Below are positions 9,180 through 17,315 of a stretch of DNA of 64,000 bases, in pieces (position 1 is the stretch's first letter; every line of letters starts with the position of its first letter). The notes under the pieces are model-generated. The model saw only the letters and a list, made by a program, of their open reading frames with translations. It was not told where the DNA came from and searched no databases. The position numbers and the translations under genes are program-made. This DNA comes from Dietzia lutea (GTDB lineage Bacteria; Actinomycetota; Actinomycetes; Mycobacteriales; Mycobacteriaceae), in the NCBI RefSeq assembly GCF_003096075.1, contig NZ_CP015449.1, positions 2,721,001 to 2,785,000 on the forward strand. Direction: 5' to 3'.

Positions 9180-9455
9180 CGGGCGGCTGGGGCCGGGCGA
9201 CTGTGCTCCCCGCGCATCGTGAGACGCGAGGCGCCATGTTGGCGGGCGGCTGGGTCCGGGCGACTGTGCTCCCCGCGCATCGTGAGACGCGAGACGCCAT
9301 GTTGGCGGGCGGCTGTGGCCGGGCGACTGTGCTCCTCGCGCATCGTGACACGCGAGACGCCATGTTGGCGGGCGGCTATGGCTGGGCGACTGTGCTCCCC
9401 GCGCATCGTGACACGAGACGCCATGCCCGCGCGCGGCTGGGTCCGGGCGGCTGCG
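9163..9455. repeat. 63-bp tandem repeat array (four copies plus a partial)
   Basis: Units start at 9163, 9226, 9289 and 9352 with exactly 63-bp period and one to a few substitutions each; a decayed fifth unit begins at 9415. Each opens with GCGAGRCGCCATGTTGGCGG. The array ends flush with the stop codon of the SDR gene on the opposite strand. Units abut with no unique spacers, so this is not CRISPR. It resembles an amplified REP-like intergenic element. Confidence 0.9.
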
Positions 9456-10355
9456 TCAGGGTGTGGGCGCGCCGCCGGTCACCGAGAGCGTGTTGCCGGT
9501 CGTGTACGACGACTCCTCCGAGGCCAGGTACACGTACGCGCCGGCCATCTCGACCGGCTGCCCCGGCCGGCCGAGCGGGTTCTTCTGCCCGAAGTACGGC
9601 AGCTTCTCCGGCTTCTGCCCGCCCGTCACCTGCAGCGCGGTCCAGAACGGGCCCGGCGCGACGGCGTTCACGCGGATCCCCCGCGGCGCGAGCTGCTGCG
9701 CGAGAGCCTTGGACATCGTGTTGACCGCGGCCCGCGAGGTCGCGTAGTCCACCAGACCCGGCGACGGCGTGTAGGCCTGCACCGACGAGGTGAAGATGAC
9801 ACTCGCCCCCGGCTGTAGGTGCCCGAGCGCCTCCTGCATCATCCAGAACGGCGCCGAGATGTTGACGTTCATGGTCTCCGCCCACTGCTCGGAGCTCAGG
9901 TCCTCGAGGTTCTCGACATAGGTCTGCCGGGCGGCGTTGAGCACCAGCACATCGATTCCACCAAGGCCGGCCACTGCGTCACGGACGATCCCCCGCGCCA
10001 CCTCTTCGTCGCCGACGTCTCCGGGCAGCAGGACGCAGGTGCGGCCGGCCTCGCGGACCAGCCGGGCGACCTCGTCGGCATCGGACTGCTCGGAGGGCAG
10101 GTATCCGATCGCCACGTCGGCCCCTTCGCGTGCGTACGCGATCGCCACCGCGCGACCGATGCCCGAGTCGCCGCCGGTGATGAGCGCGCGGCGGCCGGTG
10201 AGCCTGCCGTGACCGACGTAGGACGTCTCACCGTGATCGGCCGGCGGCTGGAGCTCGGAAGCGAGCCCCGGCACCGGCTGGGACTGCATCGGGATGTCGA
10301 CCTCGTACTTGGTGGTGGGGTCGGCGATCGGCTGGGCGTTCGGATCGGTGGTCAC
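9456..10355 (-). CDS. Short-chain dehydrogenase/reductase with YxxxR active site
   Basis: A 299-residue SDR of the extended-N-terminus type seen in stress-induced oxidoreductases. The cofactor motif TGGDSGIG covers 60-67 and NAARQ stands at the NNAG position (about 140). The catalytic Tyr204 is followed at the Lys position by Arg208 (YATSRAA), which is unusual because that Lys normally lowers the Tyr pKa. The GTG start at 10355 follows GGAGG by six bases; the frame extends upstream without SDR similarity. It stands alone, its stop abutting the 63-bp array. Substrate unknown. Confidence 0.88.
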   Translation of the reverse strand: MTTDPNAQPIADPTTKYEVDIPMQSQPVPGLASELQPPADHGETSYVGHGRLTGRRALITGGDSGIGRAVAIAYAREGADVAIGYLPSEQSDADEVARLVREAGRTCVLLPGDVGDEEVARGIVRDAVAGLGGIDVLVLNAARQTYVENLEDLSSEQWAETMNVNISAPFWMMQEALGHLQPGASVIFTSSVQAYTPSPGLVDYATSRAAVNTMSKALAQQLAPRGIRVNAVAPGPFWTALQVTGGQKPEKLPYFGQKNPLGRPGQPVEMAGAYVYLASEESSYTTGNTLSVTGGAPTP

Positions 10356-10420
10356 GGCAGGCCTCCTCGGAAGTCGGGAACTCGACCGTACGCCGCGATC
10401 GAACTGCGACACTGGGCGAC

Positions 10421-12028
10421 ATGCACAGCCGCCGTTCAGCCTTCCGCCCGTCCGCCGCTCGTCACGTCGCCGCGGCAGTGGCTTCGGTGCTCGTGGCAGC
10501 GGGACTCGTCGTCGTCCAGGGTGCCGCCACCACCGCACCGGCCGCGCACGCGGCGCCCACCTGGGGCACGTGCCCCGACACCGTGTCCACCCCCGGCGCG
10601 GTCTGCACGACGGTGACCGTGCCGCAGGACTACTCGCGGCCGGACGGCGAGACCATCGACGTCACCGTGTCCAAGCTCCCGGCCCGCGACCCGGACGCCC
10701 GGCGCGGGGTGCTGTTCGGCAACGCGGGAGGACCGGGCGGGGACTCCCTGACCTACTTCGACGACAACGAGCTCTTCACCTGGCCCGATGCCCTGCGCGA
10801 CGAGTGGGATCTGATCGGCGTACAGCCCCGGGGACTCGCCCACGCCGGGCCACTGCAGTGCGCTCCGCTGAACCCGGCGGACGTCCTCATGTTGGCGACC
10901 AACGTCGGAGGAGCACACCGGGCGGTGTGCGAGTCGGTCAGCGGCGACGACTGGCGGCACCTGACCACCGAGAACACCGCCCGCGACTGGGAGCAGGTGC
11001 GACTGTCGCTCGGCGAGGAGCAGATTTCAATCCACGGTCTGTCCTACGGCACCCTGCTCGGCTCCACCTACGCGACGTTGTTCCCCCAGCACACGGACAA
11101 GGTCGTGCTGGACTCGGGCGCTCACCCGGACTGGATGTGGAACCAGGTGCTGCTCGAGCAGAACGAGCCACACAAGCGGCGGGTGCACGACATGTTCGAC
11201 TGGATCGCGGCCAACGACGCCACGTACGGCCTGGGCGACACCCCGCTGAAGGTGTATCAGCGCTGGACGGAGCGGGTGCTCGCCGAGGCCGGCACGACCC
11301 CGACACTTGCTCCGCCGCCCGCGCGCGTGGGCGATGTGCCGGCGGAGTGGCAGTCCCTGGCGCAGGCGTGGATCGACGGTACGACGCTCACCGGGCCGGC
11401 GCGGGCGCAGCTCGAGGGCCTCGCGCGGCAACTGCGCAACCCCGGCGCGATGCAGTCGCAGTCGATCACGCTCGCCGCGACGCGGAGCCTCGCGCCGCAG
11501 TCGCAGGGCTGGCCGATGTTGGCGGCGGCCCTGCGTGACGGCACACCGCTGGGAGTGGTCGATCCGGAGATGCCGGCCGTGCCGGCGGAGGCGCTGATCG
11601 CGGTGAACATGCAGTCGGCGATCCTCTGCAACGAGAACCGCGTGGCCCCGCGGCCGCTGGATTACCCCGGCTTCCTGTGGACCCAGTTCGTCACCGGCGA
11701 CATCTTCGACGCCACCGGCCTGATGTTCAGCTCGGGCGCAGCGTGTGCGGGAGCCCCCGCCGTCGCCACTCCGGTCGAGGTGAGCGGTGACGCGCTCGAG
11801 GTTCCGCCGCTGCTGATCAACTCGGTGGCGGACCCGCAGACCCCGCTGCACGGCGCCCGCGCGCTGGCGGACCGGATGGGCGCACACATGGTCACCGTCG
11901 ACGGCGGTGATCACGGGCAGGTCGCGAAGGGCAACACGGTCGTCGACGACGCCGTGGTCGAGTACCTGCGCACCGGGCACACCGCGCTCACCTCGGCGCC
12001 CGCACCGCCGCCGCCGGTCGCGCGGTGA
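10421..12028 (+). CDS. Secreted alpha/beta hydrolase, tripeptidyl-aminopeptidase-like
   Basis: A 535-residue exported serine hydrolase. A Sec signal peptide with a twin-Arg-free basic start and a hydrophobic core ends near AHA (41-44). The nucleophile elbow GLSYGT puts Ser at 208, and the oxyanion segment GNAGGPGG is at about 100-107. The C-terminal third resembles the TAP-like domain with a DGGDHGQV histidine segment. Relatives trim tripeptides or cleave esters at the cell surface. There is no ribosome site before the ATG, but a GACACT -10-like hexamer ends seven bases upstream, so the message may be leaderless. It is divergent from the SDR at 9456. Confidence 0.85.
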   Translation: MHSRRSAFRPSAARHVAAAVASVLVAAGLVVVQGAATTAPAAHAAPTWGTCPDTVSTPGAVCTTVTVPQDYSRPDGETIDVTVSKLPARDPDARRGVLFGNAGGPGGDSLTYFDDNELFTWPDALRDEWDLIGVQPRGLAHAGPLQCAPLNPADVLMLATNVGGAHRAVCESVSGDDWRHLTTENTARDWEQVRLSLGEEQISIHGLSYGTLLGSTYATLFPQHTDKVVLDSGAHPDWMWNQVLLEQNEPHKRRVHDMFDWIAANDATYGLGDTPLKVYQRWTERVLAEAGTTPTLAPPPARVGDVPAEWQSLAQAWIDGTTLTGPARAQLEGLARQLRNPGAMQSQSITLAATRSLAPQSQGWPMLAAALRDGTPLGVVDPEMPAVPAEALIAVNMQSAILCNENRVAPRPLDYPGFLWTQFVTGDIFDATGLMFSSGAACAGAPAVATPVEVSGDALEVPPLLINSVADPQTPLHGARALADRMGAHMVTVDGGDHGQVAKGNTVVDDAVVEYLRTGHTALTSAPAPPPPVAR

Positions 12029-12116
12029 CCGCCCGACGCCGTGACCGGATGCGAGAAGACGCCGGATCACCCACACTGCGGATACGACCGGATTCCATCG
12101 ATTCGAAGGAGCAAGC

Positions 12117-12341
12117 ATGCCCCGTTACCGCGTAGTGGACCCCGACCAGAACGTGATCGACGAGAAGGAGTTCGCTGACGACACCAAGGCGTACGACTGG
12201 TTCAAGACGGTCGAGGTTCCCGATGACGCGCTCGGGTACGCCATGGAGGTCGACATGGACGGCAAGTGGACCCGATTCGAGATCAACGACGGCGGCACCA
12301 ACACCTCCCCCGCCGCCGACGAGGGCACCGGCACCCCCTGA
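12117..12341 (+). CDS. Small conserved hypothetical protein
   Basis: A 74-residue, acidic, soluble protein with a good AAGGAG ribosome site six bases before the ATG. It has no signal or membrane segment. Its N-terminus (MPRYRVVDPDQNVIDEKEF) and central aromatic residues suggest a small folded beta/alpha domain, followed by a disordered Thr/Gly/Pro tail. I do not recognise a function. It ends just before a strong hairpin. Confidence 0.75.
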   Translation: MPRYRVVDPDQNVIDEKEFADDTKAYDWFKTVEVPDDALGYAMEVDMDGKWTRFEINDGGTNTSPAADEGTGTP

Positions 12342-12409
12342 TCCGAGTTCTGCGCGCCTGATCGGGCACGCCGTTCCGACACCGAGTCAGGCGACACCCC
12401 GCACGATCG

Positions 12410-12457
12410 CTACTCCGCCTCAGCTGCGGCCCGAAAGGGCGCGGCGGGGCGGAGTAG
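12410..12457. terminator. Bidirectional hairpin between convergent genes
   Basis: CTACTCCGCC (12410-12419) pairs with GGCGGAGTAG (12448-12457); further GC pairs are possible in the loop. It lies between a plus-strand small gene ending at 12341 and a minus-strand gene ending at 12483, the position of a shared terminator. Confidence 0.6.
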
Positions 12458-12482
12458 TTCTGTGTCCGGCCCCGGTCTCCCT

Positions 12483-12971
12483 TCAACCCCGATCCCCGCG
12501 TCCCGGCGCGCGCCTCGCCCGGTGGATGTGGTCGCGCACGGCCACCGTCAGCGCGTCCAGCCGGGCGGCTTCGGTGAGGAGATCGGCGACTCCGCTCGGA
12601 CGGTTGGTGGTGCTGTCGACCAGGGCGTCGTTCGCCCGCTCCAGAAGTTGGGTGAACGCGGGGTCGCCGTCAAGGGCGTCTCGAACGGCGGGGTACTCGG
12701 CTTCGAGCGGGGTGCCGATGCCGAGCGTGGAGCGGAGCTCATACCAGCGGTCGAGGGTCGCGGCGAGTGCCTCGGAGGCCAGCGCGTGGGTGCGGCGAGC
12801 GGTGTCGACGGCGCGCTCGGCGGTGAGCTGCGCCGTGTCGGTCCCCCTGCTGAGCCGGCGGTGTCGGGCGAGATCCTCCAGGCCGGAGCGCACGAGCCAT
12901 CCGGTCGACGCGATCCAGGCGACCACACCGGCGAGGACTGCGAGCACCACCAGCGCGAGGATCAGCGGCAT
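12483..12971 (-). CDS. Single-span membrane protein, unknown function
   Basis: A 162-residue protein with one N-terminal transmembrane helix (about 2-24) and a long helical, charged cytoplasmic part, probably coiled in places. Its start lies one base after the stop of the upstream gene, so the two form an operon and may act together. No catalytic motif is visible and I do not recognise the family. Confidence 0.8.
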   Translation of the reverse strand: MPLILALVVLAVLAGVVAWIASTGWLVRSGLEDLARHRRLSRGTDTAQLTAERAVDTARRTHALASEALAATLDRWYELRSTLGIGTPLEAEYPAVRDALDGDPAFTQLLERANDALVDSTTNRPSGVADLLTEAARLDALTVAVRDHIHRARRAPGRGDRG

Positions 12972-12972
12972 G

Positions 12973-13332
12973 TCACATCACCGCGTTGAGAACGAGGGTC
13001 AGCGGGACAGCCAGGAGCACCGCCGCCGAGAGGCCGGCCCCGATCAATCTCCCCACGCCCGACCACCGGAGTTCGGAGCGTTCGGCCTCCAGCGCCGCGG
13101 GTGACAGCGGAGCCGCGAGGCGCCCGGCGGCTGAGGCCGCGGACTCGGCGACCGTGGGCCAGGTCCGCGGGACGTGTCGGCGCGGATCGCTGCCGAGGTC
13201 GTCGGCGGCGAGGAGGGCTCGTTGCTCGTCCCATTCGGCGAGGCGTTGGTCGAGTTCGGCGACAGCGGCCTCGGCCTCGGCGATCCGGCGGCCCTCGGCC
13301 GTCCGCGAGAACATCACCGAGGGGAACTGCAT
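12973..13332 (-). CDS. Tail-anchored membrane protein, unknown function
   Basis: A 119-residue protein whose N-terminal half (EAEAAVAELDQRLAEWDEQR) looks like a coiled coil and whose C-terminus is a hydrophobic helix (about 97-117). The ATG at 13332 is preferred over one further upstream at 13380 because GGGGGAGG lies at ribosome-site distance. It is the first gene of a two-gene operon with the membrane protein at 12483. Function unknown. Confidence 0.75.
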   Translation of the reverse strand: MQFPSVMFSRTAEGRRIAEAEAAVAELDQRLAEWDEQRALLAADDLGSDPRRHVPRTWPTVAESAASAAGRLAAPLSPAALEAERSELRWSGVGRLIGAGLSAAVLLAVPLTLVLNAVM

Positions 13333-13388
13333 GGCTCCAGCCTCCCCCACCCCGACCGGCACCGGCAAGAGGCCGCGCACGTGTGAGG

Positions 13389-13450
13389 GTGCGCGGGCGC
13401 GCGAGTGCGCGGGCGCGCGAGTGCGCGGGCGCGCGAGTGCGCGGGCGCGG
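13389..13450. repeat. GC-only 16-bp tandem repeat
   Basis: Three perfect units of GTGCGCGGGCGCGCGA (starting 13389, 13405, 13421) and a decayed fourth lie between the small membrane operon and an SDR gene. The tract alternates G and C heavily and could adopt non-B DNA. Confidence 0.9.
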
Positions 13451-13486
13451 GCGCGCGGGCGCGGTGCGATCGGCGCCGCCGCGCCC

Positions 13487-14269
13487 TCACCCCTTGACCA
13501 GTCCCCCGTCCACGATGAGGTTCTGCCCGGTCACGGCGCGCGCCCACGGGGAGGCGAAGAACAGCACCGCGTCGGCGAGCTCGGCCGGGGTGATCGCGCG
13601 CCGCAGCGGCGTCCCCGAGGCGATGAGGTCGAACACCTCTGCAGGCGTAGCGGCGCTGGCGTCGGTGGTGCGCAGCAGACCGCCGGAGACCATGTTCACC
13701 GTGATGCCGTCCGGTCCCAGATCGGTGGCGAGGGTCCGGGTCAGCGACAGCGCGGCGGCCTTGGCGGCGGTGTAGTCGTGGTACGGCACGACGGGGTGCT
13801 GGAACAGGTTGGTGCCGATGTTCACGATCCGTCCGAAGCCGGCCTCGCGCATGCCCGGAAGCGTCGCCTGGGTCGTGGCGAGGGTGGCCTTGACCGCGCC
13901 GCGGAGTTGCGAGTCGAAGTCGTCCCAGGTCAGCGTCTCGGGTCGCGGGCGGGCGTCACCGTTGAACTCGAAGTCGACGAGCGCGTTGTTGACGACCGTG
14001 GTGACGGGCGCGCCGAAGTGGCGACGGGCGGCGTCGACGAGGGCGTGCACCTCGTCGTCGTCGGTGACGTCGGCGCGTAGTGCGACGACGCGGTCCTCGC
14101 CGAGCTCACGGACGAGGTCAGCGGCGGCCACCTCGCTCCGGTGATAGTTGACGACGACGAGAGCGCCCTCTCTGGAGAAGGCGCGACTGATGTCCGCGCC
14201 GAGCCCGCGGGCGCCGCCGGTGACGAGGACGACCTGCTCGTCGATCCGCACGCTGTTGCCGATATCCAT
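13487..14269 (-). CDS. SDR oxidoreductase under TPP riboswitch control (OarX-like context)
   Basis: A 260-residue classical SDR resembling 3-oxoacyl-ACP reductases. It has TGGARGLG (about 18-25), VNNAL, and the active-site YTAAK. The ATG at 14269 is chosen because SDR similarity begins at once and GGGAAG lies about nine bases upstream. A TPP riboswitch stands upstream on the same strand with its own -10 box, so thiamine supply should control it. From memory, an SDR called OarX was predicted in comparative genomics as a thiamine-regulated gene of unknown role; whether this is that family is not proven. No thi gene is nearby. Confidence 0.88.
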   Translation of the reverse strand: MDIGNSVRIDEQVVLVTGGARGLGADISRAFSREGALVVVNYHRSEVAAADLVRELGEDRVVALRADVTDDDEVHALVDAARRHFGAPVTTVVNNALVDFEFNGDARPRPETLTWDDFDSQLRGAVKATLATTQATLPGMREAGFGRIVNIGTNLFQHPVVPYHDYTAAKAAALSLTRTLATDLGPDGITVNMVSGGLLRTTDASAATPAEVFDLIASGTPLRRAITPAELADAVLFFASPWARAVTGQNLIVDGGLVKG

Positions 14270-14385
14270 TGCCACTCGCTTCCCGGTGTTCCCGGCGAGG
14301 GTGACGATGCGGCTCCGCCACTCGGCAGCGCAGGGCGCGGCCGATCGGCGACGGCACCGGGACCACCGTTGCGGTGGCGGCGGCC

Positions 14386-14474
14386 GTATCGACATTCCTT
14401 CGCTGGAACTACCCAGATCAGGTTCGACGGGTGTGATCTCAGCCGCCCGGATGGGCAGCACCCCGTGTCGTGGA
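14386..14474 (-). promoter_or_regulatory. TPP (THI-box) riboswitch
   Basis: Read on the minus strand, the conserved THI-box elements appear in order: ACGGGGTGC, GCTGAGATCACACCCG, GAACCTGATCTGG and AGCGAAGG. The closing P1 stem is CGACA (14470-14466) with TGTCG (14394-14390). A hairpin CCACCG-caa-CGGTGG (14363-14377) follows before the SDR start and may be part of the expression platform. The gene controlled is the SDR at 13487-14269. Confidence 0.93.
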
Positions 14475-14476
14475 CC

Positions 14477-14482
14477 ACTATA
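14477..14482 (-). promoter_or_regulatory. -10 box for the riboswitch transcript
   Basis: TATAGT on the minus strand ends seven bases before the P1 stem of the TPP riboswitch. That places transcription start at about 14470. No matching -35 is evident. Confidence 0.55.
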
Positions 14483-14548
14483 GATCACCGGCCGGTACGG
14501 CGGGCGGCTCCCCGCGTCGATCCGCTCAGTGCGTGGTCAATCCCGTGG

Positions 14549-15025
14549 TCATCCAGCGGTCTCGTACCTGGCCGCCAGCTTCGAGAGCGTCTCGGTGATG
14601 CCCGCCGCGTTCTGCTTGGACACCCCCACGCTCTCGAAGAACCTGCCGAGCTTGGACGGCCGGTTGTCGAAGCTCTCGACGACCTTCGTCTTCCCGTCAC
14701 CGGCCGGGGTGAACTCCCAGCGCCACCGGTGCCCTGCGGGGTGCGCCCACTCGATCACCTTTTCCGTCGCGGTGTCGCGGTGCTCGGTGACTGTGCAGGT
14801 GATGCGGTACGGCACGCCGTACATGCGCATCGCGGTGGTGAACTTGGCGCCGGGGTGCAGGGTGGCCGGCCCCTGGACGTTGTCGCGGACCGTTCCGGAC
14901 CCGTCGACGAGTCCGTGCTTGCGAGGGTCGTAGACGAGGGCGAACAGTTCGTCGGCGGGCGCGTTCACGGTGACGCTGCGGGCGACCACGCGCGGTCCGC
15001 GGTCGATTGTGCTGATGGCGGTCAT
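14549..15025 (-). CDS. SRPBCC-fold (polyketide cyclase/START-like) protein
   Basis: A 158-residue protein with the SRPBCC pattern: an opening beta-strand plus APADELFALVYDP, central strands (KVIEWAHPAGHRWRWEF), then a long C-terminal helix (GITETLSKLAARY). The family binds hydrophobic ligands or acts as cyclase/dehydratase; the ligand here is unknown. It is monocistronic between the SMR gene and the TPP-controlled SDR. ATG at 15025. Confidence 0.85.
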   Translation of the reverse strand: MTAISTIDRGPRVVARSVTVNAPADELFALVYDPRKHGLVDGSGTVRDNVQGPATLHPGAKFTTAMRMYGVPYRITCTVTEHRDTATEKVIEWAHPAGHRWRWEFTPAGDGKTKVVESFDNRPSKLGRFFESVGVSKQNAAGITETLSKLAARYETAG

Positions 15026-15138
15026 GGTCAGGTGGGACCTTCCGGTTGGACTCGGCCTGGCGGCGAGCTCGGATGCGGTTCACCCCACCGTACGACCGCG
15101 CTCCGACATCGTGCGGCGCTTCGTGTACGGCCGGCAGG

Positions 15139-15453
15139 TCAGCTGACGGCCTTGAGCCCGACCACACCGCCGATGATCATGGCCAGGAACAGCACCTTCG
15201 CCGCCGAGGCGGGTTCCGCCCCGGTGGCCATGGCGTAGACCACGGTCAGCGAGGCTCCGATGCCGACCCACACCGCGTACGCCGTGCCCACGGGCAGCTC
15301 GCGCATCGCGTAGGCCAGTCCGGCCATGCTCACGACCAGGGCGACGCCGAACACCACCGTTGGCCAGAGCCGGGTGAACCCCTCCGAACGGCCCATCGCG
15401 GTGGCCCACACGGCCTCGAGCACCCCGCACAGAACGAGCACGACCCATGCCAT
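15139..15453 (-). CDS. gdx: SMR-family guanidinium exporter
   Basis: A 104-residue small multidrug resistance protein with four membrane helices. The first helix carries the essential glutamate (GVLEAVWATAMG, Glu13), and the LPVGTAYAVWVGIGA stretch is typical of the SugE/Gdx branch rather than EmrE. Gdx proteins export guanidinium in exchange for protons as dimers in the inner membrane. The guanidine-III riboswitch directly before its GGAGG site strongly supports guanidinium as the substrate and explains regulation. Confidence 0.92.
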   Translation of the reverse strand: MAWVVLVLCGVLEAVWATAMGRSEGFTRLWPTVVFGVALVVSMAGLAYAMRELPVGTAYAVWVGIGASLTVVYAMATGAEPASAAKVLFLAMIIGGVVGLKAVS

Positions 15454-15466
15454 GACAGCCTCCTAC

Positions 15467-15508
15467 GGGCCGTCTTGTCGCACACCGGGTACGGCGCCCC
15501 TCGTCCGG
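15467..15508 (-). promoter_or_regulatory. Guanidine-III (ykkC-III) riboswitch
   Basis: On the minus strand the 42-nt element runs CCGGACGAGGGGCGCCGT, then ACCCGGT, a short loop, and ACAAGACGGCCC. It is close to the published consensus of the guanidine-III pseudoknot aptamer. It ends three bases before the GGAGG (15463-15459) of the SMR gene, so ligand binding is expected to expose the ribosome site and switch translation on. Confidence 0.92.
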
Positions 15509-15611
15509 AGGCCCCGGGCCGGGGCTCTGATCCCCAGAGTGGCAGTCCCGGTGGCCCCGGACAACGTCAGATCCGTCACCGCGATAAGTCGCACTAATTA
15601 AGGTGGCGTTC

Positions 15612-16475
15612 ATGCGAGTGGGAACGGTCTCGGAGCTGTGGCGCTACCCCGTGAAGTCGATGCGGGGCGACCGCGTGGCCGAGACGGCGGTGACCGAGCG
15701 CTGGGGCCTGCCCGGCGACCGGGGCTGGGTGATCAGGGACGAGGACGCCGGCGAGCTCCGCAGCGCCAAGAAGTGGGCGGAGCTGTTGCAGTTCCACGCC
15801 CGCTACGTCGAGGAGCCGCAGGGCGACGCGACGCCGACCATCGAGATCGACTTCCCGGACGGCTCGTCGATGCGCAGCGATGACGACACCGTCCACGAGG
15901 CGCTCTCGGCCGCGCTGGGTCGGCGCGTCACACTGTGGCCGCGTCGGCCGGTCGACGATCACGAGCACTACCGCCGTCGCGCCGTCGACGAGGCGGACCT
16001 GCGCACCCAGCTCGGCCTGGGGCCCGACGACCCGTTCCCCGAATACTCGGATATGCCCGAGGACGTGCTGACCGAGCTCGGCTACTACGCCACCCCGCGC
16101 GGGACCTACTTCGACGCGATGCCGCTGTCGCTCCTGACCAGTACCGCGATGGCGTCACTGCAGGCCGCGGTGCCGGACGCGGCGATCGATCCGCGCCGGT
16201 TCCGCAAGAACCTCATCGTCACGCACGAGCCCGGCGGCGACGGGCATCCCGAGTTCGACTGGGTCGGCCGCCAGCTGGCGATCGGCGAGGTGACCTGCGA
16301 GGTCGTCATGCGCATCTCCCGCTGCAGAATGGTGACCCTCCCGCAGGCGGATCTGCCCCACGACCGCAGTGTCCTCCGGTCACTCGCGCGCGACAACGGC
16401 GCGGAGTTCGGCGTCTACCTCCGCGCGCTCTCGCCCGGCACGATCCGGGAGGGCGACGAGGTCCGGCTGGTGTGA
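15612..16475 (+). CDS. MOSC-domain molybdenum-cofactor-dependent protein
   Basis: A 287-residue protein with an N-terminal beta-barrel segment (VSELWRYPVKSMRGD) and a C-terminal MOSC domain. The conserved Cys sits in RISRCRMVTL (about residue 239), near RFRKNLIV. MOSC proteins bind sulfurated molybdenum cofactor and reduce N-hydroxylated compounds or carry sulfur. The ATG at 15612 is chosen because AAGGTGG precedes it at proper distance; a GTG at 15603 is possible. It is monocistronic and divergent from the guanidinium exporter. Confidence 0.88.
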   Translation: MRVGTVSELWRYPVKSMRGDRVAETAVTERWGLPGDRGWVIRDEDAGELRSAKKWAELLQFHARYVEEPQGDATPTIEIDFPDGSSMRSDDDTVHEALSAALGRRVTLWPRRPVDDHEHYRRRAVDEADLRTQLGLGPDDPFPEYSDMPEDVLTELGYYATPRGTYFDAMPLSLLTSTAMASLQAAVPDAAIDPRRFRKNLIVTHEPGGDGHPEFDWVGRQLAIGEVTCEVVMRISRCRMVTLPQADLPHDRSVLRSLARDNGAEFGVYLRALSPGTIREGDEVRLV

Positions 16476-16526
16476 GCCGCCGCTCGCTGGTCTGAGCCGC
16501 CGCCCGTCGGACTCGTCGCGGTCCGC

Positions 16527-17189
16527 CTACCGCGCCTGATCGCGGACACCCCAGGCCCCGAGCCAGATCGCCTTGAGCGCCGCCAGCATCCGCGCGGACT
16601 CGGCCTCGGCGGGTCTGACCGACCGGTCCTGAAGGAAGGCCATGACGATCATGTCGGTCAGCCTCTCGCTGATCGCCCCGTGGTCATCGGACAGCGGCGC
16701 GATCAGCCCGGCCTCGGTATCCCGACTCATCTGCAGCGAGAGGTGACGGTTCAACTCTGAGACGAGTTCCGACCAGCGTGACCTCACCTCGTCGTCGTAC
16801 CCGGTCGCCTGCACGCCGGCGACCATCACCTGGTCGTGTTCCACCCATGCCGCGTAGGACTGGCCGAAGAGCCTGTCGAAGTAGGCGGCGTGGGACTCAC
16901 CCGCGAGTCGGTTGTAGCTGCCGACGGTCTTCGTCCAGTCGTCCCACGCCCGTCCGACCAGCTCCCCCAGGACAGCGGCCTTGGACTCGAAGTAGAAGTA
17001 GAAGTTGGGTCGTTTGATCCCGGCGGCCTCGGTGATGTCCTTGACCGAGATGTCCGGCGCCGGCATCCGGTCGAGCAGGCGCTCGAACCCGTCGAGGATC
17101 GCCTGCCGCTGGACCTCGCCCCGCGGGACGCGCCTCCGGCTCCCACCGGAGGGGTCTGTGGTCGCTGGCGCTGTCGGGCTCGGGGGCAT
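16527..17189 (-). CDS. TetR regulator, EthR-like
   Basis: A 220-residue TetR protein. The HTH covers about residues 45-75 (DISVKDITEAAGIKRPNFYFYF) and closely resembles mycobacterial EthR, including the FYFYF pattern. Its gene follows the Baeyer-Villiger monooxygenase gene on the same strand with a 126-bp gap, recalling the EthR-EthA pairing though not its divergent layout. A perfect palindrome in the monooxygenase promoter (19218-19238) is its likely operator. Confidence 0.85.
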   Translation of the reverse strand: MPPSPTAPATTDPSGGSRRRVPRGEVQRQAILDGFERLLDRMPAPDISVKDITEAAGIKRPNFYFYFESKAAVLGELVGRAWDDWTKTVGSYNRLAGESHAAYFDRLFGQSYAAWVEHDQVMVAGVQATGYDDEVRSRWSELVSELNRHLSLQMSRDTEAGLIAPLSDDHGAISERLTDMIVMAFLQDRSVRPAEAESARMLAALKAIWLGAWGVRDQAR

Positions 17190-17315
17190 GGTCGGAAGCC
17201 TAGGGTCGGTGCACGCGGGGTCCGCCAGGCGTGCGGGGCGGGCGGGAATGTGACGCCTGCGAGGCCGCCGCCCGGACGAGGTGCCGGACGGCGGCCACCG
17301 GAGCTCGGCGGGTGA

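Noticed and set aside
9163-9455. Possible CRISPR array
   Set aside because: The 63-bp units abut directly with no unique spacers, and no cas gene is near.
8916-9818. Long plus-strand frame across the repeats (300 codons)
   Set aside because: It is made of repeat translation and the antisense of the SDR gene; it has no conserved segment and no ribosome site.
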